Assembly: GCF_001183605.1 (NCBI RefSeq)
Contig: NZ_LFXJ01000005.1
Span: 62,001 to 126,000, forward strand
Direction of reading: 5' to 3'
Source of the DNA: Lysinibacillus xylanilyticus
Lineage (GTDB): Bacteria > Bacillota > Bacilli > Bacillales_A > Planococcaceae
Length of the DNA: 64,000 bases
The notes under the pieces are model-generated. The model saw nothing but the letters and a program-made list of their open reading frames with translations. It was not told where the DNA came from and made no database searches. Position numbers and translations under genes: made by a program. This document shows, piece after piece, positions 34,972 through 44,346 of the stretch (its first letter is position 1; every line of letters begins with the position of its first letter).

Positions 34972-36027
34972 TTATGCTTGTGAATTTACAAGGATTTTAA
35001 TATGGTTTCGCTCTTTCATTAGTGCCTCGAAGCCTTCTGTTATGACTTCATCAAGTGCAATTCGTTTCGTTACAAGTTTTTCAGCAGGGAAGTAGCCTTG
35101 TTTCATTAATTCCATAACTGCTGGGAAAATATCGCGATAAGCAATAATCCCTTTTACAGAACGCTCTGTCAATACGATATTGTTTGGCAGAATAGAAGCT
35201 TCAGTTTCCCAAATAGAAACGATAATTGTTTCACCTTCAAATGTTGTTGAATCAATAGCTTGTTGTAATACTACAGGAACCCCAGTTACTTCAAATGCAA
35301 CATCTACGCCACCATTTGTTAATTCATGTAGACGAGCTACTGCATCCTCATCTTTAGGATTAATAACTGCTGAAGCGCCTAGCTCTAATGCTTTAGCAGC
35401 ACGTTCTACCGAAAGCTCTACCGCATAAATTTCGGCTGCTCCAGCTGCACGCAATGCCTCGATAACAAGAAGACCGATTGGCCCAGTTCCAAAGACAGCC
35501 GCTGTATCGCCAGCTTTTAGTTTACTTTGACGAACTGAATGTAATGCTACTGCCGCTGGTTCAACAAGTGCACCTTGTTCGTAGGAAAGACCCTCTGGCA
35601 TTTTGTGTACCATTTTTTCATCTACCATTGTATATTCAGAGAAACCTCCGCCACCGCCAGAAAGACCATGGAAGCCTAAATGCTTACAAATATTGTATTT
35701 CCCTTTTTTACAAGCGGCACATTCGCCACATGCAAGAATAGGTTCTACAACTACAGGATCTCCAACTTGTACCTTTGTAACACCTTCGCCAATTTCTACT
35801 ACTTCACCAGAAAACTCATGTCCCATAACAATTGGTGCAATATCTTTACTTACATAGTGAGGTTGTTCCACTGGAATGAATATTGGGCCAGCCGCGTATT
35901 CATGTAAATCACTACCACAAATCCCTGTCCAATGTACTTTAATTTTTACTTTTCCAGGTGAAATTACGGGTTCTTCAATGTTTTCTACACGGATGTCTTT
36001 TGCTTTATACCATCTTGCTGCTTTCAT
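34972..36027 (-). CDS. bdhA: Zinc-dependent (R,R)-butanediol dehydrogenase-like enzyme
   Basis: A 351-residue medium-chain alcohol dehydrogenase. Catalytic zinc ligands lie in TGICGSDLHEY (Cys37), GHEFSGEVVEIG and VEPILACGE. The structural-zinc cluster CGECAACKKGKYNIC follows. The NAD site is GTGPIGLLVIEALRAAGAAEI (GxGxxG, about residue 180). Length and the LGFHGLSGGGGGFSEY block match Bacillus BdhA, which interconverts acetoin and 2,3-butanediol. Threonine or sorbitol dehydrogenase activity cannot be excluded from sequence alone. ATG follows AGAGGAGGTTGAC. Monocistronic, convergent with kdpC. Confidence 0.85.
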   Translation of the reverse strand: MKAARWYKAKDIRVENIEEPVISPGKVKIKVHWTGICGSDLHEYAAGPIFIPVEQPHYVSKDIAPIVMGHEFSGEVVEIGEGVTKVQVGDPVVVEPILACGECAACKKGKYNICKHLGFHGLSGGGGGFSEYTMVDEKMVHKMPEGLSYEQGALVEPAAVALHSVRQSKLKAGDTAAVFGTGPIGLLVIEALRAAGAAEIYAVELSVERAAKALELGASAVINPKDEDAVARLHELTNGGVDVAFEVTGVPVVLQQAIDSTTFEGETIIVSIWETEASILPNNIVLTERSVKGIIAYRDIFPAVMELMKQGYFPAEKLVTKRIALDEVITEGFEALMKERNHIKILVNSQA

Positions 36028-36621
36028 GATAAGTCAACCTCCTCTAGTATCTTACATTTTAATCGTAACATATGGAAATTCTACGAGGCATTAGTTAACA
36101 ATTAATTGCCATAAAAAATACTAATTCGTGTTCTTCTTTTCGACAAAATATAAATAAGGTGTGTCGAAAAAACAAAGGTTGATGTTCATTCCGAGTAGTG
36201 TTTTTCGCGCAAGCTCATTCCGAAGGAGTCGCCACTCTCAGTGAGTTCATCATTATAATAAGTAGCAAACTGAATCAAAATAGTATTAATTTTTACATAC
36301 TTAGAAAATATCGACTAAATTATATTGGAAACTCATCCTAGAAGAAAACGAGTCAATTTCGACGTTCCTCACAAAATGGGAATGTCGAGGTCTTACGATT
36401 ACATTACTAAACAGCTTTATGCAATTAGGAGTAGCATTTGTCTAAAGGTCTGAATGCTTTTTTTTATTGCATATTCACAGTATTTCGAGTAACTTTGATA
36501 AGGGCTTCGCTACAGCCATGATAAAAATATAAAATTATGTTCATGCTTTAGATAATGGGACGTTAATATACCTAAAAGTTGAATCATGATACAATGGGAA
36601 AGATGTTAGGAGGAACGAATT
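36028..36621. other. Gene-free 590-bp stretch between bdhA and cshB
   Basis: No supported ORF. It holds an inverted repeat TTTTCGACA/TGTCGAAAA (about 36137-36170) and a degraded minus-oriented type B element (about 36176-36255, with CGACTCC and a CGGAATGAACATCAACC-like end). A hairpin TCGACGTTCC/GGAATGTCGA follows at about 36358-36388. A terminator-like AGCATT/AATGCT stem with eight T lies at 36433-36465, with no obvious upstream gene. The cshB promoter must lie near the end. Confidence 0.55.
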
Positions 36622-37923
36622 ATGTCAAAATATACTGATTATAATTTTCAGCCATTTTTGCAGGACGCAATTGCAAAACTTGGCTTTACAGAACCAACGC
36701 CGATTCAAAAGGAAATTATTCCGCTAATACTAAAAGGGAAGAGTGCAATCGGACAAGCGCATACAGGGACGGGAAAAACACATAGTTTTTTAATTCCGAT
36801 TGTGCAACGCATTAATGCTGACAAGCAGGAAGTACAAGCTGTTATTACGTCACCTACACGTGAGCTTGCACAACAAATTTTTGATGCATTAAATCAATTA
36901 ATAGAAGGAACAACTATTCAAGCGAAACTATTTATTGGAGGTACGGACAAACAACGCTCCATTGATAAGTTAAAAACGCAACCACAAATTGTTGTCGGAA
37001 CGCCAGGACGTATTCGTGATCTCGTTTCAGCGCAAGCGTTATTTGTGCATACGGCGCAAATGTTAGTTGTCGATGAGGCAGATTTAGCCTTCGATATGGG
37101 CTTTATAGAAGAAATCGATGGTTTTGCTTCCCAAATGCCAGAAAACCTTGAAATGTTTGTATTCTCAGCAACAATTCCAGAAAAGCTTCAGCCTTTCTTG
37201 AAAAAATATATGGAAGCACCTGTTCATATCCATATGAACGATAAACGCCCGGTCGCAGAAGGAATTGACTTTGTGCTTGTCCCAGTACGTTCTAAATCTC
37301 GTAACAAACGTTTGTTGGAAGTTATTGAAGGGATTAATCCATTTTTAGCTGTAATTTTCACTAACACACGTAAAACAGCAGAGCACGTTGCTGGCTACTT
37401 AAATGAAAATGGGATTCGCTGTGGTCAAATTCATGGTGACTTAAGTCCACGTGATCGTAAGAGGATGATGAAGCAAATTCGAGAATTGGACTATCAATAT
37501 ATCGTTGCAACAGACCTTGCAGCACGTGGTATCGATATTCAAGGAATTTCACATGTCATTAACTACGAAATTCCAGAGGACTTAGAGTTCTTTATTCATC
37601 GTGTGGGACGTACAGCGCGTGCAGGGAATAAAGGAACGGCTATCACGTTGTTTGAGCCATCAGATGAGGATGCAGTAGTACGTGTTGAAAAAATGGGCAT
37701 TCCATTTGTTCAAAAAGATGTAAAAGATGGCGAATGGTCTGAACTAAAAGAGCGCCATGCACGTAAAAATCGTGTGAAGCAAGAAAATGAAATCGATGTG
37801 AAGGCTAAAGCATTAGTGCGTAAGCCGAAAAAAGTAAAACCAGGCTATAAGCGTAATATGAAATGGGAAATGGAAAAAATTAAAAAACGTGAACGTCGTT
37901 TAAAAGCTCGCGGTAAAAAATAA
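36622..37923 (+). CDS. cshB: DEAD-box RNA helicase CshB
   Basis: A 433-residue ATP-dependent RNA helicase. Motifs in order: Q motif (FTEPTPIQKEIIP), I AHTGTGKTHSF, Ia PTRELAQQ, Ib TPGRI, II with DEAD (VVDEADLAFD), III SAT, IV VIFTNTRKTAEHV, V ATDLAARGIDIQG and VI HRVGRTARAG. A short basic C-terminal tail (KPKKVKPGYKRNMKWEMEK) would bind RNA. It matches B. subtilis YqfR/CshB, a cold-shock helicase, and keeps the adjacency to nfo 12 bp downstream. GTTAGGAGGAACG precedes the ATG. Confidence 0.95.
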   Translation: MSKYTDYNFQPFLQDAIAKLGFTEPTPIQKEIIPLILKGKSAIGQAHTGTGKTHSFLIPIVQRINADKQEVQAVITSPTRELAQQIFDALNQLIEGTTIQAKLFIGGTDKQRSIDKLKTQPQIVVGTPGRIRDLVSAQALFVHTAQMLVVDEADLAFDMGFIEEIDGFASQMPENLEMFVFSATIPEKLQPFLKKYMEAPVHIHMNDKRPVAEGIDFVLVPVRSKSRNKRLLEVIEGINPFLAVIFTNTRKTAEHVAGYLNENGIRCGQIHGDLSPRDRKRMMKQIRELDYQYIVATDLAARGIDIQGISHVINYEIPEDLEFFIHRVGRTARAGNKGTAITLFEPSDEDAVVRVEKMGIPFVQKDVKDGEWSELKERHARKNRVKQENEIDVKAKALVRKPKKVKPGYKRNMKWEMEKIKKRERRLKARGKK

Positions 37924-37935
37924 GGAGGCATTCAA

Positions 37936-38829
37936 ATGCTACTTGGATCACATGTTTCAATGAGTGGAAAAGAGATGCTGCTTGGATCAAGTAAAGAGGC
38001 CCTATCATATGGGGCAAATACCTTTATGATTTATACAGGTGCACCGCAAAACACTCGTCGTAAAGCAATTGCTGATCTTAATATTATGAATGGTTTACTA
38101 CACATGAAAGAGCATGGCATGACAAATATTGTTGTCCATGCTCCATACATTATAAATATTGCGAACACAGAAAAACCCGAAACTTTCCGTCTAGGTGTAG
38201 ATTTTTTACAGACTGAAATCGAACGAACAGCAGCATTGGAAGCAACACAAATTGTTTTACATCCAGGTGCCCATGTAGGTGCGGGAGCAGACGCAGGTAT
38301 TGCCAAGATTATTGAAGGTTTAAACGAAGCGTTGTCACAGGATTTCCCTGTACAAATCGCATTAGAGACAATGGCGGGGAAAGGAACTGAATGTGGTCGT
38401 TCCTTTGAAGAGCTTGCTAAAATTATAGATGGTGTAACACATAATGAACGTCTTTCAGTATGCTTTGATACATGTCATACTCATGACGCTGGTTATAATG
38501 TTGTAGAAGATTTTGATGGTGTCTTAAATGAGTTTGATAAAATGATAGGTGTTGATCGTATCAAAGTCCTTCATATCAATGATTCAAAAAATGTTCGTGG
38601 TGCAGGAAAAGACCGTCACGAAAATATCGGCTTTGGTCATATTGGCTTTGATGCATTAAAATATATTGTCCATCATCCACAATTAATGGAGATTCCTAAA
38701 ATCTTAGAAACACCATTTGTCGCATTAAATAGTGATGCCAAATCAAAATCGGCTCCTTATAAACATGAAATTGAAATGCTTCGTAATGGAGAATTTAAAC
38801 CAGAGTTAATCGATGCTCTAAGAGGATAG
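37936..38829 (+). CDS. nfo: Apurinic/apyrimidinic endonuclease IV
   Basis: DNA repair AP endonuclease with a TIM-barrel trinuclear zinc site, 297 residues. Conserved blocks: [101 protein letters not shown] and ILETPFV; together these provide the zinc-binding His, Glu and Asp residues. It follows cshB by 12 bp with AAGGAGGC, so the pair is probably cotranscribed, as in B. subtilis yqfR-yqfS. A perfect terminator follows. Confidence 0.97.
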   Translation: MLLGSHVSMSGKEMLLGSSKEALSYGANTFMIYTGAPQNTRRKAIADLNIMNGLLHMKEHGMTNIVVHAPYIINIANTEKPETFRLGVDFLQTEIERTAALEATQIVLHPGAHVGAGADAGIAKIIEGLNEALSQDFPVQIALETMAGKGTECGRSFEELAKIIDGVTHNERLSVCFDTCHTHDAGYNVVEDFDGVLNEFDKMIGVDRIKVLHINDSKNVRGAGKDRHENIGFGHIGFDALKYIVHHPQLMEIPKILETPFVALNSDAKSKSAPYKHEIEMLRNGEFKPELIDALRG

Positions 38830-38835
38830 AATAAA

Positions 38836-38877
38836 TAGCCCGAAATCAGCATAAGACTGATTTCGGGCTACTTTTTT
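38836..38877 (+). terminator. Terminator of cshB-nfo
   Basis: Fourteen-base perfect stem TAGCCCGAAATCAG/CTGATTTCGGGCTA followed by CTTTTTTC. Confidence 0.95.
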
Positions 38878-38923
38878 CTTTATTCAAATGTAATTGTTGC
38901 GACAGCAACAATTGTTTTTTGTA

Positions 38924-39065
38924 GCGAAAGCAAAGCGGCAGCGGCAAATGTTTTCTGCGCGAAAGCAAAGCGGCAGCGGCAAATGTTTTTTTCTGCGCGA
39001 AAGCAAAGCGGCAGCGGCAAATGTTTTTTTCTGCGCAACAGCGCAATTACACCAAGGCGAAAATG
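38924..39065 (+). repeat. A-module tandem (three units) ending in a degraded C palindrome
   Basis: GCGAAAGC occurs at 38924, 38959 and 38997, each followed by AAAGCGGCAGCGGCAAATG and T runs of different length. A C-type end lies at 39044-39065 (CAATTACACC, AAGGCGAAAATG). The spacing differs only by the T-run length, which suggests slippage. Located between convergent nfo and yqfT. Confidence 0.85.
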
Positions 39066-39066
39066 A

Positions 39067-39303
39067 TTATTTCGTAAACAATGCAATCAATTGTCTGGAG
39101 CGCTTTCTACCTAAAACAGCTTCAACCTCTACAAGAATATCTTTTGGAATACCTAAAAAAAGCCATGAAAATGAGAATTGCTCCAAATAAGGCCGGAGTT
39201 TTTTTACTTCAGAACTAGTAATTTCAAATCCTTCAGCACGTGCAATAGCAACAATTTCCTTATCACTACTATGTGTTAATTGCTGTAAAAATTGAATACT
39301 CAA
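39067..39303 (-). CDS. yqfT: DUF2624-type protein, YqfT-like
   Basis: A 78-residue helical protein, MSIQFLQQLTHSSDKEIVAI ..., ending RQLIALFTK. The pattern (an IARAEGFEIT turn, a hydrophobic central helix, a late GRKRSRQL) resembles DUF2624, to which B. subtilis YqfT belongs, and the position next to nfo agrees with that synteny. Function is unknown. ATG at 39303 preceded by AAAAGGAGGATTA. The family call rests on synteny and weak pattern similarity, so it is moderate. Confidence 0.7.
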   Translation of the reverse strand: MSIQFLQQLTHSSDKEIVAIARAEGFEITSSEVKKLRPYLEQFSFSWLFLGIPKDILVEVEAVLGRKRSRQLIALFTK

Positions 39304-39455
39304 AGCTAATCCTCCTTTTAAAGTTGTTTAGTTTTTTGAAACAAAATCATTCTTGTGAACGTCGTGGTAACTATGAAAAAGCTTCACATTAATGTGTCAG
39401 AATCAATGTCTATAACAACTGAAATTGAAAACAGTAGAATAGCAATCTTATTTTC

Positions 39456-39484
39456 TTTACAAATACTGTACTTTCATTTATACT
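39456..39484 (+). promoter_or_regulatory. Promoter of znuC-znuB-zur
   Basis: -35 TTTACA (39456-39461), 17-bp spacer, -10 TATACT (39479-39484), both five of six to consensus. Confidence 0.7.
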
Positions 39485-39498
39485 TACAACTTGTTAAA

Positions 39499-39513
39499 TC
39501 GTAATGATTTTGA
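39499..39513 (+). promoter_or_regulatory. Zur box of the zinc operon
   Basis: TCGTAATGATTTTGA matches the B. subtilis Zur consensus TCGTAATNATTACGA except at two positions of the right half. It starts 14 bp after the -10 element, where a bound repressor would block the promoter. Confidence 0.75.
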
Positions 39514-39534
39514 ATTAGAAAGAAGAGAAGATAC

Positions 39535-40281
39535 ATGAAAAAATCATTAATTGACATTGAAAACGTGTCATTTCAATATGACTATACTCAAGTATTAAAA
39601 AATATCTCTTTTCGTGTAGAAGAGGGAGATTTTTTAGCACTTCTTGGTCCGAATGGTTCAGGGAAATCTACATTATTAAAAATTATTTTAGGGTTACTAA
39701 AACCAATGTCTGGAGAAATAAAGCTATTTGGTGAACCAAGTTCAACTTTTAAGCATCGAGAATGGATAGGGTATGTGTCACAGAAATCTAATGCCTTCAA
39801 TTCGGGTTTTCCAGCGACTGTCCAAGAAGTAGTAAAAAGTGGATTATCGAAAAAATTAGGATTATTTAAAAGACCTGGACGAGATGCAAGGGAAAAAGTG
39901 TTAGAAGCATTAAAAGCTGTTGGAATGGAAGCATTTATGAATCGTAATATTGGTGAATTATCTGGTGGGCAACAGCAACGTGTATTTATTGCAAGAGCAT
40001 TAGTTAGTGAACCAAAGCTACTAATATTAGATGAACCAACTGTCGGCATTGATCATGAGAATGTGCAGTCATTTTATGATATGCTGGCGAAATTGAATCG
40101 GGAACAGGGAATTACAATGATTCTTGTTACACACGATGTTGACACTGTGTCGAACCGTATCAGTCATGTAGCATGTTTAAATCAAACAATACACTTCCAC
40201 GGTTACAAAAATGAATTTGATACAATTTCTCATGATGCGCTTGATGCTTGGTATGGCCATTCTGTGAGAAAGATTCACTAG
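39535..40281 (+). CDS. znuC: Zinc ABC transporter, ATP-binding protein
   Basis: A 248-residue ABC ATPase energising metal import. Walker A GPNGSGKSTLLK (about residues 38-49), Q-loop YVSQKSNAF, signature LSGGQQQRVFIARAL, Walker B LLILDEPTVGID and the switch His in VTHDVD are all present. Assigned to the zinc/manganese (ZnuC/AdcC/ZurA) branch by its partner permease, the Zur gene and the Zur box; B. subtilis has the same set (ycdHI-yceA) elsewhere. No binding protein (ZnuA) gene is in this operon; it must be encoded elsewhere. znuB starts 14 bp downstream. Confidence 0.92.
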   Translation: MKKSLIDIENVSFQYDYTQVLKNISFRVEEGDFLALLGPNGSGKSTLLKIILGLLKPMSGEIKLFGEPSSTFKHREWIGYVSQKSNAFNSGFPATVQEVVKSGLSKKLGLFKRPGRDAREKVLEALKAVGMEAFMNRNIGELSGGQQQRVFIARALVSEPKLLILDEPTVGIDHENVQSFYDMLAKLNREQGITMILVTHDVDTVSNRISHVACLNQTIHFHGYKNEFDTISHDALDAWYGHSVRKIH

Positions 40282-40295
40282 AAGGAGAAGGCAAA

Positions 40296-41159
40296 ATGAT
40301 TGAAGCAATTTTTAACTATGAATTTTTACAAAACGCCTTTTTCTCTGGGCTATTAATTGGCATATTAGCACCACTACTAGGTGTTTTTATTGTCGTTCGC
40401 AGGCTCTCGCTTATTGCTGATGCCTTGTCACATGTAACGCTGGCAGGTATAGCGGGGAGCTTATATATCAGTCAATCTGTTACAGCCTTGGCAATGCTAA
40501 ATCCAATTTACTTAGGCATACTGGCCTCTGTCAGTGGATCGATTTTAATTGAGCGTCTTAGACGTTTATATAAGCACTATGAAGAGCTTGCCATTCCAAT
40601 TATTATGTCAGGTGGGATTGGTATTAGTGCTATATTTATCTCGCTTGCAAGTGGCTTTAGCACGGATTTAATGAGCTATTTATTTGGTTCGGTGTCAGCT
40701 GTATCTCGTCAGGATTTATGGGTAGTAGTAGGAATTGCTGCCGTTGTCATTATCTTTTTGTTTATATTTTTTAAAGAACTTTTTGTTTTATCTTTCGATG
40801 AGGAATATGCAAAAGCAAGCGGACTGCCTGCGCGTTGGATTCATCTCTTATTTATGATCGTTACAGCGCTTGTTATTGCTGCAAGTATGCGCATCGTCGG
40901 TATTTTACTGGTATCGTCACTTATGACGTTACCAGTTGCTGCTGCAATGCGACTTGCAAAGGGCTTTAAGCAAACAATCATCTATGCAATTGTCTTTGGC
41001 GAAACGGCTGTGTTAATCGGTTTAGTCAGTGCTTTTTATTTAGATTTAGCACCCGGTGGTACAATTGTCGTTACTTCTATCTTAATTTTGTTACTTGTAA
41101 TACTAGTGAAGAAAATAGTATTTAAAATAGCTACAAATCGGGAGGAGGTAGCGCAGTGA
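40296..41159 (+). CDS. znuB: Zinc ABC transporter, permease protein
   Basis: A 287-residue ABC-3-family permease with eight or so TM helices, beginning [40 protein letters not shown] carries the conserved arginines and aspartate of the family. The late [20 protein letters not shown] is typical as well. GAAGGAGAAGGC precedes the ATG at 40296. Its stop overlaps the zur GTG start, so the two are coupled. It imports Zn(II) together with ZnuC and an unlinked lipoprotein. Confidence 0.92.
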   Translation: MIEAIFNYEFLQNAFFSGLLIGILAPLLGVFIVVRRLSLIADALSHVTLAGIAGSLYISQSVTALAMLNPIYLGILASVSGSILIERLRRLYKHYEELAIPIIMSGGIGISAIFISLASGFSTDLMSYLFGSVSAVSRQDLWVVVGIAAVVIIFLFIFFKELFVLSFDEEYAKASGLPARWIHLLFMIVTALVIAASMRIVGILLVSSLMTLPVAAAMRLAKGFKQTIIYAIVFGETAVLIGLVSAFYLDLAPGGTIVVTSILILLLVILVKKIVFKIATNREEVAQ

Positions 41160-41578
41160 ATGTTTCAAGAGCGTGGGGAATTTTAAAAGAAAACGGCTTT
41201 AAAAAAACAGATAAGCGGGAGTTAATATTAGATATGTTTGCAGCGACAGATAAATATTTAACTGCTCGAGATTTATTAGATGTTTTGAAAAAAGATTTTC
41301 CAGGTATGAGTTTTGATACGATTTATCGAAACCTTGCAACGTTTGTGAAGCTAGGAATACTAGATGAAACTGAGTTATCTGGGGAACGAAATTTCCGTAT
41401 GCATTGTGAGTCTGAACATCATCACCATCATTTTATTTGTATGGATTGTGGTAATGTTAAGGAGCTAAATCTCTGCCCTATGGAAATGCTTGGAGAAAAG
41501 CTGCCAAACTATGAAATTGAAAATCATAAATTTGAGATCTATGGTAAATGTCCAGAGTGTAAACATGAAACTTTGTAA
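41156..41578 (+). CDS. zur: Fur-family regulator, zinc-type Zur
   Basis: A 140-residue Fur-family repressor. Winged helix [19 protein letters not shown] with recognition helix [20 protein letters not shown]. The regulatory metal site is rich in His ([19 protein letters not shown]), and a structural-zinc pair CMDC plus CPEC. The place behind znuC-znuB and the upstream Zur box make Zur the best choice over PerR or Fur. GTG start at 41156, overlapping the znuB stop by the sequence GTGA, with GGGAGGAGG upstream. It probably represses its own operon when zinc is sufficient. Confidence 0.92.
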   Translation: MNVSRAWGILKENGFKKTDKRELILDMFAATDKYLTARDLLDVLKKDFPGMSFDTIYRNLATFVKLGILDETELSGERNFRMHCESEHHHHHFICMDCGNVKELNLCPMEMLGEKLPNYEIENHKFEIYGKCPECKHETL

Positions 41579-41602
41579 GATCTGAAATGACAATATTTGA
41601 AG

Positions 41603-41647
41603 AAAGGGGTAGTTCCAACGGAGATTTAACTTGGAGCTACCCCTTTT
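41603..41647 (+). terminator. Terminator of the zinc operon
   Basis: AAGGGGTAG pairs with CTACCCCTT, with inner CCAA/TTGG pairs, followed by TTTTA. From here to the serC terminator (about 200 bp) there is no gene. Confidence 0.9.
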
Positions 41648-41853
41648 ATAGTAACTATGTGGTAATCGAGCAGCTTTAATTTTATTGTATAAAGGTCTTC
41701 TCCGACTATTATTGCGCATTACTCTAATAATCTATGATTTTTGAATGAAAAGAGATTGGTAATATGTCCGCTAGGCATTTAAAAAGATTTTTTTCATTCT
41801 GAATAGAAGGTATTTATTGCTTCATGGGTATTTGTTTTCTTTCCGCAAATAAT

Positions 41854-41884
41854 AAAAAAGACGAATGATTACATATCATTCGTC
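41854..41884 (-). terminator. Terminator of serC
   Basis: GACGAATGAT/ATCATTCGTC perfect 10-bp stem, with TTTTTT on the minus strand after it. Confidence 0.92.
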
Positions 41885-41893
41885 AAATTTTTA

Positions 41894-42982
41894 TTATTGA
41901 TGTTTTTGTTGGAATTCTACCATAAAGTCACGTAGTGCTTCACAAGTCTCTAACGGTACAGCATTATAAGTAGAAGCACGGCAGCCTCCTACAGAACGGT
42001 GTCCATTAAGTCCAACAAATCCTGCTGCTTTTGCTTCAGCAAGGAATTGTTTTTCAAGCTCTTCATCAGCAACACGGAAAGTGATGTTCATTAAAGAACG
42101 GCTTTCAGGTGTTGCATGACCTGTATAGAATCCGTTGCTATTGTCAATAGCATCATAAATTACTTTTGCTTTTAATTCATTATGCTTAGCAATTTCAGCA
42201 ACGCCACCTTTTGATTCTACCCATTTTAATACTTCACCTAACATATAGATACCAAAAGTTGGAGGTGTATTGTATAAAGAGTTGCTGTCAGCGTGTGTTG
42301 AATATTTTAGCATTGTAGGAATATTTTTATTCGCTTTCTCTAGCAAATCTTTGCGAATAATGACTACTGTTACACCAGATGGACCAAGATTTTTTTGAGC
42401 ACCTGCATAAATTAGACCAAATTTACTTACATCAATTGGTTTAGAAAGGATATCACTAGACATATCCGCAATTAACGGTACATTTCCTGTTTCAGGGAAT
42501 TCCTTCCATTGAGTACCGTAAATCGTATTGTTTGAAGTGATATGCAAATAGGCATCCTCTTCATTGAATTGGATATCTGCTAAAGCTGGGATATTGCGGT
42601 ATTTATTTTCTTTTGTACTAGCAGCTTCTACAGGCGTACCAAAAAATTTAGCCTCTTTGAATGCTTTTTCAGACCATGAACCTGACAATACATAGCTTGC
42701 TTTTTGATCTGCCTGTAGGAAGTTCATCGGTATCATAGTAAATTGTAGACTAGCGCCACCTTGTAGGAAAAGAACCTCATAGTTTTCTGGGATAGCATAA
42801 AGCTTTTTCAATAAAGCAATTGCTTCATTATGTACTTCGTCGAAAATGGCACTGCGGTGGCTCATTTCCATAATAGACATACCTGAGTCACGGAAGTTTA
42901 CTAATTGTTGTTGGGCTTTTTCTAATACTTCTAGTGGTAGGGCAGATGGGCCTGCGTTAAAATTGTATGCACGATGTGTCAA
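41894..42982 (-). CDS. serC: Phosphoserine aminotransferase
   Basis: PLP enzyme of serine synthesis, converting 3-phosphohydroxypyruvate and glutamate to phosphoserine; 362 residues. Family blocks: YNFNAGPSALPLEVLEKAQQ at the start, MEMSHRS, FLQGGASLQF, VPLIADMSSDILSKPIDVSK, GLIYAGAQKNLGPSGVT (Schiff-base Lys in AQKN) and GLNGHRSVGGCRAS at the end. A TTG at 42982 is chosen because AAGGAGTG lies seven bases upstream and the resulting N-terminus, MTHRAYNFNAGPS, fits the family; an in-frame upstream ATG at 43027 precedes the ribosome site. Monocistronic; serA is not adjacent. Confidence 0.95.
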   Translation of the reverse strand: MTHRAYNFNAGPSALPLEVLEKAQQQLVNFRDSGMSIMEMSHRSAIFDEVHNEAIALLKKLYAIPENYEVLFLQGGASLQFTMIPMNFLQADQKASYVLSGSWSEKAFKEAKFFGTPVEAASTKENKYRNIPALADIQFNEEDAYLHITSNNTIYGTQWKEFPETGNVPLIADMSSDILSKPIDVSKFGLIYAGAQKNLGPSGVTVVIIRKDLLEKANKNIPTMLKYSTHADSNSLYNTPPTFGIYMLGEVLKWVESKGGVAEIAKHNELKAKVIYDAIDNSNGFYTGHATPESRSLMNITFRVADEELEKQFLAEAKAAGFVGLNGHRSVGGCRASTYNAVPLETCEALRDFMVEFQQKHQ

Positions 42983-43619
42983 AGTGGTACACTCCTTGTT
43001 TGGTTTTATAAGGTTAACTTTAATCATAGGGGTTATGCGTCCCTACTAATAATTAGTTGTTGAATCTATCAAGCTTTTACGATCATAGATTGAGAAATAT
43101 ACTGAACGTTAAAGCGGGATAAAAGCACTTTACTGGATTATAACTTAATTTTCAAGATAAAAAATAAAATTCTCACTATTCGAGCAGAATAATGACAGGC
43201 TCGCTACAAAATGTACACAATTGAGGTAAAATTCATAAATGCTTTTTGAGTTTAAATACGAACAAATGGAAACGTTGTTGTACATATATGAGTTAATATT
43301 TCGTGATTTACATGTTGCTTAATCAGTGGAATTATAAAATGTTCGTGTTTGTTCAAGTGGAATTTCTCCATTCTAATATATGCTCGTTTGCGCATTCCAC
43401 TCCAGAAAGACGCTATCTGCGAGTGTAGTCTAAGCTCTTATAAGGTATAGATTAATCCAGAGGGAAGGGGTAGTTAGGTAGAGAGAAAGGAACACATAAA
43501 AAGCAACTAACATTGACTGCTCTTCTAGCACTGATTAAGTTGGATGGACATAATCTATCACATAAACAAGTAACTTTCGGTATAATGAATGGTGAAAACG
43601 GATAGAAGGGGTGTTTTAA
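42983..43619. other. Gene-free 640-bp stretch upstream of serC and the isochorismatase gene
   Basis: Contains the divergent promoters of serC and of the gene at 43620 (TATAAT near 43583 without a good -35). A small region near 43380-43420 (GCGCATTCCACTCCAG) is reminiscent of a reversed B-element left arm but is too degraded to call. No riboswitch-like structure recognised. Confidence 0.45.
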
Positions 43620-44156
43620 ATGTTTACTATAGAAGAAGCATGTTTAGTTGTCGTTGACGTACAAGGGAAGTTAGCGACAATTGTTGATGAAAGTGAAGAG
43701 ATGATTGCAAATGTGGCCAAGCTGGTACAAGGTATGCAAGCATTGGAGGTACCTATTTTATGGCTTGAACAAAATCCTAGTCGTTTAGGTGGGACTGCAT
43801 TAGATATCTCTCAGCATCTTCAAGGGCAAGCTATTGCTAAAATGGCATTTAGTGCTTGTCAGGAGCAAGAATTTGTAGATGCATTGAAAGCAAGTGGTCG
43901 TTCTCAATTTATCGTGACAGGTATCGAAACACATATTTGTGTCTACCAAACAGCTCGACAGCTAAAAGAACAAGGCTTTGAGGTTGAAGTTGTTGCAGAT
44001 GCAGTGTCCTCTCGTACAAAAGCCAATAAAGAGATAGGGCTTGAGAAAATGAAGGAGCTTGGAATTTTACCGACAAGTGTGGAGATGATTTTATACGAGT
44101 TATTACAACGTGCAGATCATCCACATTTTAAAACGGTGCTACAACTCGTTAAATAA
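43620..44156 (+). CDS. Isochorismatase-family cysteine hydrolase
   Basis: A 178-residue member of the isochorismatase-like hydrolase superfamily. The putative catalytic triad Asp13 (VVVDVQGKL), Lys74 (AKMAF) and Cys107 (GIETHICVYQTA) is intact, with the cis-peptide region before the Cys (VTGIETH). Such proteins include nicotinamidases and YcaC-type hydrolases; specificity cannot be inferred, and the lack of siderophore genes makes isochorismate unlikely. AAGGGGTG ribosome site. Monocistronic, followed by a truncated type B repeat. Confidence 0.88.
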   Translation: MFTIEEACLVVVDVQGKLATIVDESEEMIANVAKLVQGMQALEVPILWLEQNPSRLGGTALDISQHLQGQAIAKMAFSACQEQEFVDALKASGRSQFIVTGIETHICVYQTARQLKEQGFEVEVVADAVSSRTKANKEIGLEKMKELGILPTSVEMILYELLQRADHPHFKTVLQLVK

Positions 44157-44206
44157 CAAAAGACTGCAAAAAGGTTAAGTAGATGTTTGTGAATTTTGAG
44201 GTGTTT

Positions 44207-44238
44207 GTTGATTGGAGTAGAGGCTGGGTGAAGAACCC
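44207..44238 (+). repeat. Internally deleted type B repeat
   Basis: Left arm GTTGATTGGAGTAGAGGCTG then GGTGAAG jumps directly to AACCCTTCGTTTTGC, which is the 3' flank of the full copy ending at 11016 (AACCCCTCGTTTTGC). The right arm is missing. The flank similarity continues for about 70 bp (TTAATTTCATTAACAT versus TTAACTTCATTGACAT). Confidence 0.8.
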
Positions 44239-44312
44239 TTCGTTTTGCGGAAAAGCCCTACTTATTTAAAATGACGCTTAATTTCATTAACATCATATTT
44301 TTCAACAACATG

Positions 44313-44342
44313 AAAAAACTCATCTTATCGATGAGTTTTTTT
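44313..44342. terminator. Bidirectional terminator
   Basis: AAAAAACTCATC pairs perfectly with GATGAGTTTTTT across TTATC; serves the convergent genes at 43620 and 44347. Confidence 0.92.
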
Positions 44343-44346
44343 GTTA

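Noticed and set aside
36433..36465. Terminator of an unseen gene upstream of cshB
   Set aside because: A stem with eight T is present but no gene precedes it on the plus strand; kept only as part of the gap description.
43239..43322. 27-codon ORF MLFEFKYEQ...
   Set aside because: Ribosome-site spacing is poor and there is no operon context; chance ORF is more likely.
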